Assembly: GCA_038503035.1 (NCBI GenBank)
Contig: JAVSML010024600.1
Location: forward strand, 629,240-693,239
Direction of reading: 5' to 3'
DNA from: Crocodylus rhombifer
Taxonomy: Eukaryota; Chordata; Crocodylia; Crocodylidae
Length of the DNA stretch: 64,000 nt
Below the pieces are notes generated by a model. It saw nothing but the letters and a program-made list of their open reading frames with translations, was not told the origin of the DNA and did not search any database. Shown here piece after piece: positions 23,325-33,330 of this stretch (the stretch's first letter is position 1; each line of letters opens with the position of its first letter). Position numbers and translations under genes: made by a program.

Positions 23325-26107
23325 GTGGGCAAAGCAAGAGCCCCCAAGGGGACATTTGCCTGCCTGTACACTAATGCCAGGAGCCTGGGCAACAAGCAGA
23401 AGGAGCTTGTCCTCAGTGCAAAGAATTATGACGTCATTGGGATAATGGAGACCTGGTGGGACTCCACCCATGACTGGACCACGGGTATAGAGGGCTATAC
23501 CCTGTACAGGAGGGATCGTGTTGACAAAAGGGGCGGGGGTGTAGCTCTCTATGTGAAGGAAAGCTACATGTCCCTGCAAGCTGATGTTGGCGACTGGCAT
23601 GGACAGCTAGAGACCCTCTGGGTAAAAATTCGTGGGGAATACGGCACAGGGGACACAACAGTGGGAGTCTACTACAGACCTCCCACTCAAAGTCCTGAGC
23701 TTGACCAGGAGTTCACCCAGGAACTGACTGAGGCCACTTGCTCCAGGACCTTGGTTGTCATGGGTGACTTCAATTACCCGGACATCTCGTGGGAGGATCA
23801 CTCAACTAAATCTGAGCGGGCGCAAAGCTTTCTCTCGTGTGTGGATGACCTCTACCTGACTCAAGAAGTCTATGGGCCAACGAGAGGCAAAGCGCTGCTC
23901 GACCTGGTACTGGCTATGCGGGATGACCTAATCAGTGACCTAATGATCGATGGGAAGCTGGGTGACAGTGACCACGAGCTGATCACCTTCACCATCCGCC
24001 GTAAAGCTGGCAAGTCAATCAGCAACACAGAAGTCCTTGATGTCAGAAAAGCCGACTTTGACAAGCTCAAGAGGTTGTCGGTCAGGCCCTCAGGGACTGT
24101 GACCCCAGGGAGATGGGAGTTCATGAAGAGTGGTTGCTTCTCAAGGAAGCGATCCTCAATGCACAAGCTAAATCTATTCCAACACGGAGGAAAGGCAGCA
24201 AGAAGGCACAGCAGCCCTCCTGGCTCTCCAGGGACCTAGTGGACCTCCTGCGGCTAAAAAGGAAAGCCTACAAAGGATGGAGGACAGGATTCACCTCCAA
24301 GGAGGATTATTCTGCGCTGGTCCGGTCCTGCAGGGAGCAAACCAGGAAAGCCAAGGCTGCAACTGAACTCCAACTAGCTTCAAGCATCGAGGACAACAAA
24401 AAGTCCTTTTTCAGATATGTGGGGAGCTGGAGGAAAAGCAAGGGCAATGTTGGACCCCTGCTAAACCAGATGGGGCAACTGACAACTGACGCCCAGGAAA
24501 AAGCCAACCTATTAAATAGGTACTTTGCGTCAGTCTTTCATCATGGGACGCCCATGCCTGCTATGGGACAGGGAGATCCGGGTGATGGGGATCCCCTACC
24601 CTCCATAAATGCTGACCTTGTGAAGGAACACCTTGAGAAGCTGGATACCTTCAAGTCAGCCGGCCCTGACAATCTGCACCCCAGGGTACTCAAGGAGCTG
24701 GCAAGCGTCATAGCCCAGCCCCTGGCACAGATCTTTGAAAACTCCTGGCGCTCTGGTGTAGTGCCCGAAGACTGGAAGAAGGCCAATGTGGTGCCGATCT
24801 TCAAGAAAGGGAGGAGAGTGGATCCGGCTAACTACAGGCCCATTAGCCTGACTTCTATCCTGGGGAAGATCTTAGAAAAGTTTATTAAGGAAGCCATCCT
24901 TGATGGACTGGCCCAGGCTAACAACCTAAGGGATAGCCAGCAGGGGTTTGTTGCGGGTAGGTCTTGTTTGACCAATCTCATTTCCTTCTATGACCAGGTG
25001 ACCTATCACCTGGATGAGGGAGAAAAGATTGATGTCATATATCTTGACTTCAAAAAAGCTTTTGATCTGGTATCCCATGATCACCTCTTGGCCAAACTGC
25101 CCAGTTGTGGCCTTGGCTCTACCACGATCCACTGGCTGGGAAACTGGCTCCGTGGTGGGACCCAGAGGGTTGTGATTGATGGCAGTCACTCGTCGTGGTG
25201 CCCTGTGACCAGTGGGGTCCCTCAAGGCTCTGTCCTGAGACCCATCCTGTTCAACATCTTCATTAATGATGTGGACATTGGAGTCAGGAGTGGACTGGCC
25301 AAGTTCACCGATGACACCAAACTTTGGGGCAAAGCATCCACGCCAGAAGATAGGCGGGTGATCCAGGCTGACCTGGACAAGCTCAGCAAATGGGCAGACG
25401 CGAACCTCATGGTGTTTAACACCAAAAAATGCAAGGTTCTCCACCTTGGGAGGAAAAACCTGCAGCACCCTTATAGGCTCGGCAGTGCTACGTTGGATAG
25501 CACTACAGAAGAAAGAGACTTGGGGGTCATCATTGACCACAAGATGAACATGAGCCTGCAATGCGATGCTGCAGCTAGTAAAGCGACCAAAACGCTGGCT
25601 TGCATCCATAGATGCTTCTCGAGCAAATCCCGGGACGTCATTCTCCCCTTGTACTCGGCCTTGGTGAGGCCGCAGCTGGAGTACTGCGTCCAGTTTTGGG
25701 CTCCACAATTCAAAAAGGATGTGGAGAAGCTTGAGAGAGTCCAGAGGAGAGCCACGTGCATGATCAGAGGTCAGGAAAACAGATCTTATGATGACAGGCT
25801 GAGAGCCATGGGACTCTTTAGCCTGGAAAAGCGTAGGCTTAGGGGTGATCTGATGACCACCTATAAGTTTATCAAGGGTGACCACCAGGATCTGGGGGAA
25901 CGTTTGTTCACCAGAGCGCCCCAAGGGATGACGAGGTTGAATAGTCACAAGCTCCTGGAAGACCATTTCAGGCTGGACATAAGGAAGAATTTCTTTACTG
26001 TCCGAGCCCCCAAGGTCTGGAACAGCCTGCCATCGGAGGTGGTTCAAGCACCTACATTGAACACCTTCAAGAGTAAATTGGATGCTTATCTTGCTGGGAT
26101 CCTATGA
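23325..26107 (+). pseudogene. CR1 ORF2 (AP-like endonuclease + reverse transcriptase), one frameshift
   Basis: Two overlapping frames make one ORF2. The first (23325 to about 24080) is the endonuclease: YTNARSLGNKQKEL, METWWD, TVGVYYRPP, GDFNYPDISWE, LLDLVLAM and GDSDHELITF, so all catalytic positions are present. The frame changes near 24080-24110; the rest (to 26107) is linker (NKKSFFRYV), reverse transcriptase (SAGPDNLHPRVLKELA; FKKGRRVDPANYRPIS; QQGFVAGRSCLTN; YLDFKKAFDLVSH; GVPQGSVLRPILFNIFIND; AKFTDDTKLWG) and the CR1 C-terminal region (ERVQRRATCMIRGQ, FTVRAPKVWNSLP). The catalytic box is FTDD rather than the usual FADD; both aspartates remain. ATG 24113 is internal. The product would reverse-transcribe its own RNA at nicked target DNA, but this copy is likely inactive. 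Confidence 0.92.
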
Positions 26108-26300
26108 CCCCAGCTGACTTCCTGCCCTTTGGGCAGGGGGCTGGACTTGATGATCTCCCGAGGTCCCTTCCAGCCCTAATGTCTATGAAATCTATGAAAT
26201 CAACAAGAATGTGTTTCCACTATGTGGAATGAAATCCAAAGGCATTTATTTTGAAAAAGTCTGCTATAAAGTCTTCTGCCTCTATCATCTAAGATTTATT

Positions 26301-27082
26301 CCAGGGGTCAGCAACATATAGTCCACAGGCCAGATCTGCCCCACAGAGACACTGAATCCAGCCCACAGAGCTGGGGGGCTTTGCTTGTGCCCCATGACAG
26401 GGCAGTGCAATAAAGAGCTATGCTAGGACTGAGCAGCTTCCAGCTGAGCCTACACTGCTGTTGCTTCTCCCCACCCTCCTGACTCTGCAGGGCAGGTGGT
26501 TTTAAGGGGTGTGTCAGCAGCATGGGGCTTTCCCTACACCTACCACAGAGCCAGGCAGCTGGGAACTGTGCTCATGCCACTGCTGGTTCCTGTAGTTGTG
26601 CCCATTCCTTGGTTGTGCCCATAGGGAGCTTCCAGCCCATAGGAGGCTGTGCTGGGACCAGGTATTTGCAAACTGCAGCTGTGTTGCTGCCATTTTTCCT
26701 CTCCAACCCAGCTGCAACATGGGCACAGCTTCCAACCAGCAGGGACCTGCACTAAGGCTAGGCAGCTGCCAGCTATGCCCATGCTGCAGCTCCGTGGGGA
26801 GAGGGGGAGTGGGGAGAATGGCATCAGGGTGAACACAGTTTGCAGATATCTGGTCCAGGTGCAGTGCCCCACCAGCTGGAAGCTATGTCTTCCCTGCAGC
26901 AAGGGAGCAGGGTTGGGGGCAAGGGGGAACAGCAACAGCATGGGCACAGTTCCCAGGTGCCTGCCCCCACCCTGGGTGCAGGGAACTCCCTCTACCACTG
27001 ATGCATCACTGAACCCATCCGGCCTTCATCAAACCAGAGCCAGTTTGTTCTGGCCTGTGGCTTGTAACAGGTTGCTGGCTCG
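26301..27082. mobile_element. hAT-like non-autonomous element
   Basis: Left end CAGGGGTCAGCAACAT with GTCCACAGGCCAGATC; right end, reversed, CGAGCCAGCAACCTGTTAC with GCCACAGGCCAGAAC. The pair are imperfect TIRs of about 35 bp with the CAGGG start usual for hAT elements. The interior is GC-rich and gives overlapping motif-free frames on both strands. An 8-bp target duplication could not be confirmed. Confidence 0.6.
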
Positions 27083-28001
27083 AAATCTAGTCACCATCAC
27101 TGTTGGGGAAATGGAATTACTAAGATTAGATTTGCAGTTAAACAAAATGCTTATATTTCTCCTCTGTTTCAAAGTAAAGAAGGAATGGATGATTTATTTT
27201 TAATGAGTTGCTCAAACCTACACAAGGAACTCAGTAAGTCACTGGTTTGTTTTAAACAAAAAAGACCTGATAGGACTGCCAGCAATAGCACTGCTCATAG
27301 TACTATTAACTACATCTACAAATTTCAACACCACTTCTCTTGGCTCAGTCACAGACATATGTTCTTTAATTTTTCTTTCTGATATTCCAGGCTGTTTTTT
27401 TTCAATAAGTTGAGGAATATGCAAGATAAACTGGCCTGTGTGATGAGACCAGCATGGCATGTGTGGGTGAATTAGTTATGTTATCAGTGTAAGTGACAAA
27501 AAAGTTTTCTGACCCATAGCATATGCTTGGGTGAGAAGAAGAGAGAGCTGGAAAAAAAAAAGCAATGATGATATGATACCATTATTCTGTCTTACAACAG
27601 ATGGTTCCATTAGTAAAACAGGAATAATAATAACACTACCAACAAGGCATTTTGTGCACACTCTTCTTTCTGTGTGCAGTACATTTCACAGACAAAATAA
27701 AATGTGTTTCAAATGAAAGGTATAGTGGTCTGTGCTCCCTTTATCAAATGGAGAAGTTTCAGTTGCAACTCACATTATCACTAAAAAGAGCTTATATCTT
27801 CCTGCACTGATGGGATAACAGACCCCACAGCTAGGGGTCAGATTTACAAAAGTGCCTAACAACTTAGGGGTGTTCATCTATGTAAAACCTCCAGTGCCAA
27901 CTGTAGTAGCAGAATATAAAGTTTCTTTTTGTTGCCAATACCAAAGACTTTGAGAAGGTCAGCTCCAGCCTTCAATCAGTGCTTAGTGCCAGCCTCCATC
28001 A
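27083..28001. other. No gene; one weak MIR-like patch
   Basis: AT-rich. At about 27600-27650 GGTTCCATTAGTAAAACAGG followed by AATAATAATAACACTACC resembles the MIR 3' core; nothing else recognised. Confidence 0.4.
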
Positions 28002-28435
28002 TTCATAGATTCATAGATGCTAGGGTCAGAAGGGACCTCAACAGATCATCGAGTCCGACCCCCTGCCTAGGCAAGAAGGAGTGCTGGGGTCAGATGACCC
28101 AAGCCAGAAGCCTAGCCAGCCTTCCCTTAAAGACCCCCAAGGTAGGGGAGCACATCACCTCCCTTGGAAGCCCATTGCAAATTTTGGCCACCCTTACTGT
28201 GAAGTTTTTTCTGATATCTAGCCTAAATCTGCTGTCAGTTTGCAACCATTGTTCCTTGTTACCCAAAGAGGCATCCTGGTGAACAGAGCATCTCCGATCC
28301 CTTGCTGCATCCCCCTAATAAATTTGTAGGCAGCCACAAGATCACCTCTCAGCCTTCTCTTAAGGAGGCTGAAGAAGTCCAGGTCCCTCAGTGTCTTCTC
28401 ATAGGCCTTGTCCTGTAAGTCCGTAACCATTCACT
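28002..28435 (-). mobile_element. CR1 3' fragment (minus strand)
   Basis: Plus strand starts ATTCATAGATTCATAGATGC, the CR1 terminal repeat in reverse, followed by AGAAGGGACCTC and CATCGAGTCCGACCCCC. On the minus strand about 70 codons at 28430-28218 match the ORF2 C-terminus (DLDFFSLLKRRLRGDLVAAY). 5'-truncated. Confidence 0.9.
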
Positions 28436-29197
28436 CATTACTTTTTCAAACAAGAACCTTTGCTCCTCCTCCCACAGTGGCTCCTAGTTTGGGGGAAAAA
28501 ACTCTCCAGGGCCCTCCAGAAATATCTGCCTCAAAACCATCCTCAAAATTCTCCTTTGCTCTAATGCCTGAATAAAACATGGCAAAAGTTATGTAATGTG
28601 CTAAGAAGAAATCTGCCTATCAGATGTCAAATATTGTCCCAGTTTTCTTGATCTCCCTCATCTGTCTTCACGCATCTGTTACTTCTTGTCCTATACTTAA
28701 ATTGTAGGTTCTTGGGAGCAGGGATGTCAAGTTGTTCTCTCCTTGAACAGTGCTTAACACATTAAGGTTCTGGGCCTTGAAGTTCTCCAGCAATATTAAT
28801 ATTGCCAATAATAGCTCTCTGACATGTTGTATAATGCATTTGTTAATTAGTATTATATTCTTAATTTACCATTTGCTGTTAAATTACCATCCTTGATGTT
28901 GTATGGAACTCTTTAAAGACAGACTCTTGGACCCAGTTGGGTTCACATTTACCTCAGTGGCTCTGCACAAGTACAGAAGTTTAGCCAGGTGAAATTCCAG
29001 ATGGAATTGAGACCCAGGAATATACAGTACTGTAGGAGACGTTACTGTGACATTCAGCTGAGGAAGGATTTGATAGAAACAAGAGTTGTGGAGGAGGGAG
29101 GGAATCTTGCAGGAATGAAAGAGGCTGCTAGTAGACTAGCTGCTTAGTAGTCTTGTTACTTAGTGGCAAAGCTCCCAAGAATCCTAGGAGGAAAGCT
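28436..29197. other. No gene; CORE-SINE tail at 28695-28850
   Basis: TTGTAGGTTCTTGGGAGCAGG with AACAGTGCTTAACACATTAAG is the 3' tail shared by MIR/L2-like SINEs (plus strand). The remainder is unclassified AT-rich DNA. Confidence 0.5.
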
Positions 29198-29335
29198 TTT
29201 TGGTGATACCTTTATTGGACCAACAGTATGGCTGAGAGAGATGTAAGCTAAGTCTCTGTGCTCCAAAACTTGTCTAACATCTCTCTAAATTATACATGTG
29301 GTCCAATAAAGGATTACACCAAAAAAATCTTGCTT
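29198..29335. repeat. Fold-back pair related to the PLE terminal repeat
   Basis: TTTTTTGGTGATACCTTTAT-TGGACCA on the left is the reverse complement of TGGTCCAATAAAGGATTACA-CCA on the right. A second inverted pair, AGAGAGATGT and ACATCTCTCT, lies inside. The GGTCCAATAAAGGATTACACC motif parallels GGTCTAATAAAAGATATCAC of the PLE repeats at 300-350 and 32680, so this is probably another subfamily in the same inverted layout. Confidence 0.5.
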
Positions 29336-31960
29336 CTCACATATTTCCTGGACTGTCATAGCTACAGCAACAACTCAGCCCTACCCAACAATTCTAGACA
29401 AGAAGCCTTCCCACCTCACCCACCAAATGAAACAATGAATTAATTAATGCCAGTGAATATGTTAAAAATGGCATGAAGAAGATCAGTGGGACAGTTTTTG
29501 ACCTCAGTTACCCTAATGCAAATTCAGTGCGTTTCTGAGTAGAATTACTCTGGATCCACACTTGTGTAACGGAAATCACAAACTATCTTTGTGTCAAAGA
29601 ATCTAGAGAGAAGTACAGACAGAGAATTATTGTGCATGTGCCTCATTGCATTGTTATTCATATTTTTCTTTACAATGTAAATGCATAATGTAATCCCTGC
29701 AGAATGTTTACTGCTAGCAGCATCAAAAACAAAGAGGAGTATCCATAGCTAATGTGAATATAATTAATTTGCCTTCTGGTCTCATTGAAATCTGTAGATT
29801 ATGCATGTCAATAATGAATAGTGAAAGGCTTCACTATAGACATAGAAGCCAACATTTCTGTAAAAAGTATGCAAAAATAATCCATGCTTAGGCATAAAAA
29901 AAACCTGATTTGACTTTTAGAGGTAGTAAGCATTTAGTGGTACAACTCCCATTGTGGGCAATAACAACTTCTGTGCAAGGTCTGATTCTACAGAAGCTTC
30001 AGAAATTAGTTTCTAGTTAATTGAATACATAAAAATACTACTACTCATGCAGAGGCCCCTGTATCATTTATTTTTATATTCAGTCAAGGCAATATACTAC
30101 ATTTCCAACTACTCAGTTTTGAATGCACCATATATTTTTGGAATGACAATGCATAACTCCATCACAGGTTTTATAAGAGAAAAGCTGAAAGTTTTGGCAG
30201 CTGGAATTTAGGAGCCAAGAAGCTACTTGAAACAGCTACATCAGCTGGATGTTTTGTTGAAATTATCATCAGTGAACTAATTAACAATCAATCTTTAAAT
30301 CTCCATCTTCGCATTTCAATGCTGGTATCCAAGGGGGAAAAAATGAGCATTGATTATAAGCAATTCACAGACTGAAGATGCTTTCACAATCTTGATATCT
30401 AGCAATATATTTTTAATGACAGTAAAATTCCCATTGATTTCAATGGGGTCAGACTTTCACCCTAAATTTTTATTTCAGACTCAAGAATCAGTCACAAGTG
30501 GTATACGTAATCAGTCTTTTGCCTTTATGATTTTGATTGCATCCAAAGTTCCAGTCATAGACAAACTTCTGTTAAGCCTGTCGGGTACTTTGGCCTAAAA
30601 AAAAATCTCTGGATTAGGCCCATTATGCCCAGTTTAATGGTATAAATGTATATCAGTTTTACAGCATTTAATATACAATACTATTCTATTTAAAAATGAT
30701 TTACCCAAATCTGAAAGCCTTCCTCATTTTGAAATAGCACTAAGTTAGTTACATGGAGACCTTACAATCACATTATTTTTCAATAACTTATTCTCATTGA
30801 TCAGTCAAACAGTTTGACACGTTATTTATGAGCTACTGTGATGAATCACATCCGTTTCCAAGGTAAAGTAAGCAAATTCTCTGTTTATATAATTAAAGTT
30901 GAAGGTCAAACTTTGATTATATTTTCGATTCTACTACAGCAATATAAAGCAAGGCCTTTAGACTTCAGAATTGGCAACCAGTCATATGAGATGCTTTTGC
31001 ACTTAAAAATTGACCACAAATCTTGAGTAAATCATAATTAACATCCAAGAGACAGGAAACCTACCAGATGACTGCAGTAGAGTTGAAGAGGAAATTGATT
31101 TTATGTTTTGAATATATTTTTGTAGAAGTTTTTTCTTTGCAAAGAACATTTATTTATTTTGAAGCAGTTTTCAGAAAAAAAGTTTATGATTGTTAAAGTG
31201 TCAAAATGAGAGCTGGGAAAACACTAACCTCCAATGCTTAGTATGTCATATGGTATTTATCTAACCCTCTGGCCCACTGCTGTTGAACTTCTACGAGGGT
31301 AAATTTATCAGTAAGCCATTGGCAGGTGCAAGTGAAACTCACAGTGTCCAGAAATGTAGTGTATAAACAACATTTAACCCCTTTTTAGCAACATACTATT
31401 AAATTATGAGATAAGATGCCTGGGCCATGGAAATAAAGGCAATCTTAAATTGTGAAAGATGTTGTTGAGCAGCATACTAACACAAATTAATTACCACAAT
31501 ACCTTCTACTCAAATCAGACCAGGATGTGCAAGCGTAAATGGACAGAGGGAAAAAAATCCTATCTGTGTTAAAAGATAAATGTATGCCAATGAGAATTTC
31601 TCCCAATAAGTGAATTATTTAATGAAAGAAATGCAAAAATGAAGATTGTGAAATGCATGATTTCAGTGAGCTATGGGATGGCTGCTTAGGATGATTCTTG
31701 TCTTGCGACACAATTGTTACATCTAGACTATGGGTACAGACCTTGCTTCATCAGCCATCTTTATAAATTCTCTACTGAATATGCTTTTTTGTCTTGGAAA
31801 TAAATTATGAAACCCTTTGTTAAATGCATATTCTTTTTGAAAAGAAGACATTCCAGAGCTTGGCAAGAACTAACTTGAAATATTATGACATTTTAGGTCA
31901 GACAAAGGGACATTGTGGGTGTTGTGTGGAAATATGCTCCTCTTTTCTTGTTCTGCATCT
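29336..31960. other. AT-rich DNA, no gene seen
   Basis: No coding region or classified repeat across about 2.6 kb. A short palindrome CCATTGATTTCAATGG is at about 30431-30448. Confidence 0.5.
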
Positions 31961-31964
31961 CTTC

Positions 31965-32230
31965 TGTAGACAGGGCTGTCCCTAGAGGGGGGTGAATTGG
32001 GACAACCACCCTGGGCCCCACGCTTTGGGAGGCAGAGCTAGGTAGAGTGGCGGCTCCACATCCAGCCGCTTGATACCCCTCCCCCCCCGCCACTGCCACT
32101 GCCACTGTGAATGGCGGTGCCAGCTTCTTCAGGTCCAGGGCCCCTGGGATCGGAGTCAGGGCGGGGCCTCACATGGGCTGATTTGTCCCGGATCCTGCAC
32201 CCTGCTCAGGTCGGCTTCGGCTCTACCTGT
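31965..32230. repeat. GC-rich DNA-transposon-like fragment
   Basis: Starts CAGGGCTGTCCCTAGAGG, continues CACCCTGGGCCCCACGC and includes a CCACTGCCACTG run, contrasting with AT-rich flanks. The CAGGG start suggests hAT-type material; no matching right end was found. Confidence 0.35.
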
Positions 32231-32599
32231 AGACAAGAGGATAACCGTAAGGATTGCCTTCATTAGGATCCCCAACATACAGAAGAGGCATCCTAACACT
32301 TAGAAATAAGGGATTCCCCCCCTTGATACTGTAGAAGGTTAGAAGCAGGGTAAGGGGTGCAGTGGATGGGCTAGGAGAGAAATGGGCAATGCAAGGAGGT
32401 GCGCCCATTGCTTTTATTATAGGTTCAAAACTGGAAAGGCAGTAAGTCAGAAGTAACTGGTTTTGCTACAGGCTGAAAGCTACTTCTGTGACATAAATTG
32501 ATGGCTTTAGTCAAGCTCCAAGTGGGAAGCACAAAGCTACCACCATGCCACAACATTTTAGCAATCTGTGCAATCTCAGAGTGAATGACAAGTATTGAA

Positions 32600-32725
32600 T
32601 GGGCCAAGGAAACTCCCTATGCCTGACAAAGGGTGTTTGTGCCTGAAAGCTTACAAAGAACTTTTTTCCAACTATTGGTTTAATAACAGATATCACATCT
32701 ACCCAAAGAACTTTTGCTGCCAAGG
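32600..32725 (+). mobile_element. Solo PLE terminal-repeat fragment
   Basis: CCTATGCCTGACAAAGGGTG, GCCTGAAAGCTTACAAAG, TTTTTTCCAACTATTGG and AACAGATATCACATCTACCC correspond in order to the repeat at 257-400. No PLE coding sequence is attached. Confidence 0.75.
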
Positions 32726-33157
32726 AAACGAAAACATTGTCTGTCCTGTCTCTGAGTCAGGAATAAGGAACAAAGAGGCCTGTAAGGAAGCATGCAGGAT
32801 TTATGTTACCAACATATAAATCTAGCTGCATTCCTCTGGGATAGATAACTTATAAACAAATATTGGCTAAAAATAACAGAACTACATATTGTACTTTTGG
32901 GCCCTGCCCTGAGCAAAAGGTGGTATATAAAATACACCACACCAAGAATATCCCCAGGATGTGTTATGACTTAGGAATATGCACCTACTTTGAGACACAA
33001 GTCCTTCCCTCTCTATCCAGCTGAAAACTTCAACTTCCTTGTACAACAGGAGGTTTGACAGCATTGGTCAGTAGTTTGGGAGGATAAAATGAAGACTCCA
33101 CCTTTTCATCTTCCCGCATGCTTCTTTTTGGTGCCTCAGCCCAGAGTCTAATCAAAG
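32726..33157. other. No gene seen
   Basis: AT-rich, unclassified. Confidence 0.45.
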
Positions 33158-33330
33158 AGTCATAGGGTTGGAAGGGATCTCTAACCCTGTATCATCCAGA
33201 TCCGATGCTCATCCAGCTTCCTCTTGAAAACCTCCATTGAAGTTCCACTGTCTCCCTGAGTGGCCTGTTCCACTGCCTGACTCTTTTAACATCTTGAACA
33301 TGGCTTTAAATGGAATTCTTAGTCCTCCTT
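33158..33330 (-). mobile_element. CR1 3' fragment, old (minus strand)
   Basis: Plus strand reads GAGTCATAGGGTTGGAAGGG, later CTTGAAAACCTCCATTGAAG and GTGGCCTGTTCCACTGCCTG, the reverse of the CR1 3' coding/untranslated end. Heavily diverged. Confidence 0.75.

Larger units (their letters stand above)
22983..26188 (+). mobile_element. CR1-type LINE with ORF1 end and nearly intact ORF2
   Basis: The youngest element in the window, about 3.2 kb. It contains the last part of ORF1, a 116-bp inter-ORF spacer, ORF2 with endonuclease and reverse transcriptase, a short 3' untranslated region (GGACTTGATGATCTCCCGAG, then GTCCCTTCCAGCCC) and a terminal ATCTATGAA short tandem repeat, the CR1 hallmark. It is 5'-truncated inside ORF1. 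GC content is well above the flanks. One frameshift prevents an intact ORF2; no other stop disrupts it. Confidence 0.95.

Noticed and set aside
24926..26047. 373-codon minus-strand frame opposite the CR1 reverse transcriptase
   Set aside because: It is the antisense shadow of ORF2; the plus strand carries all RT motifs.
26540..27203. 152- and 184-codon frames in the hAT-like element
   Set aside because: No transposase motifs; both strands open; internal to a non-autonomous GC-rich repeat.
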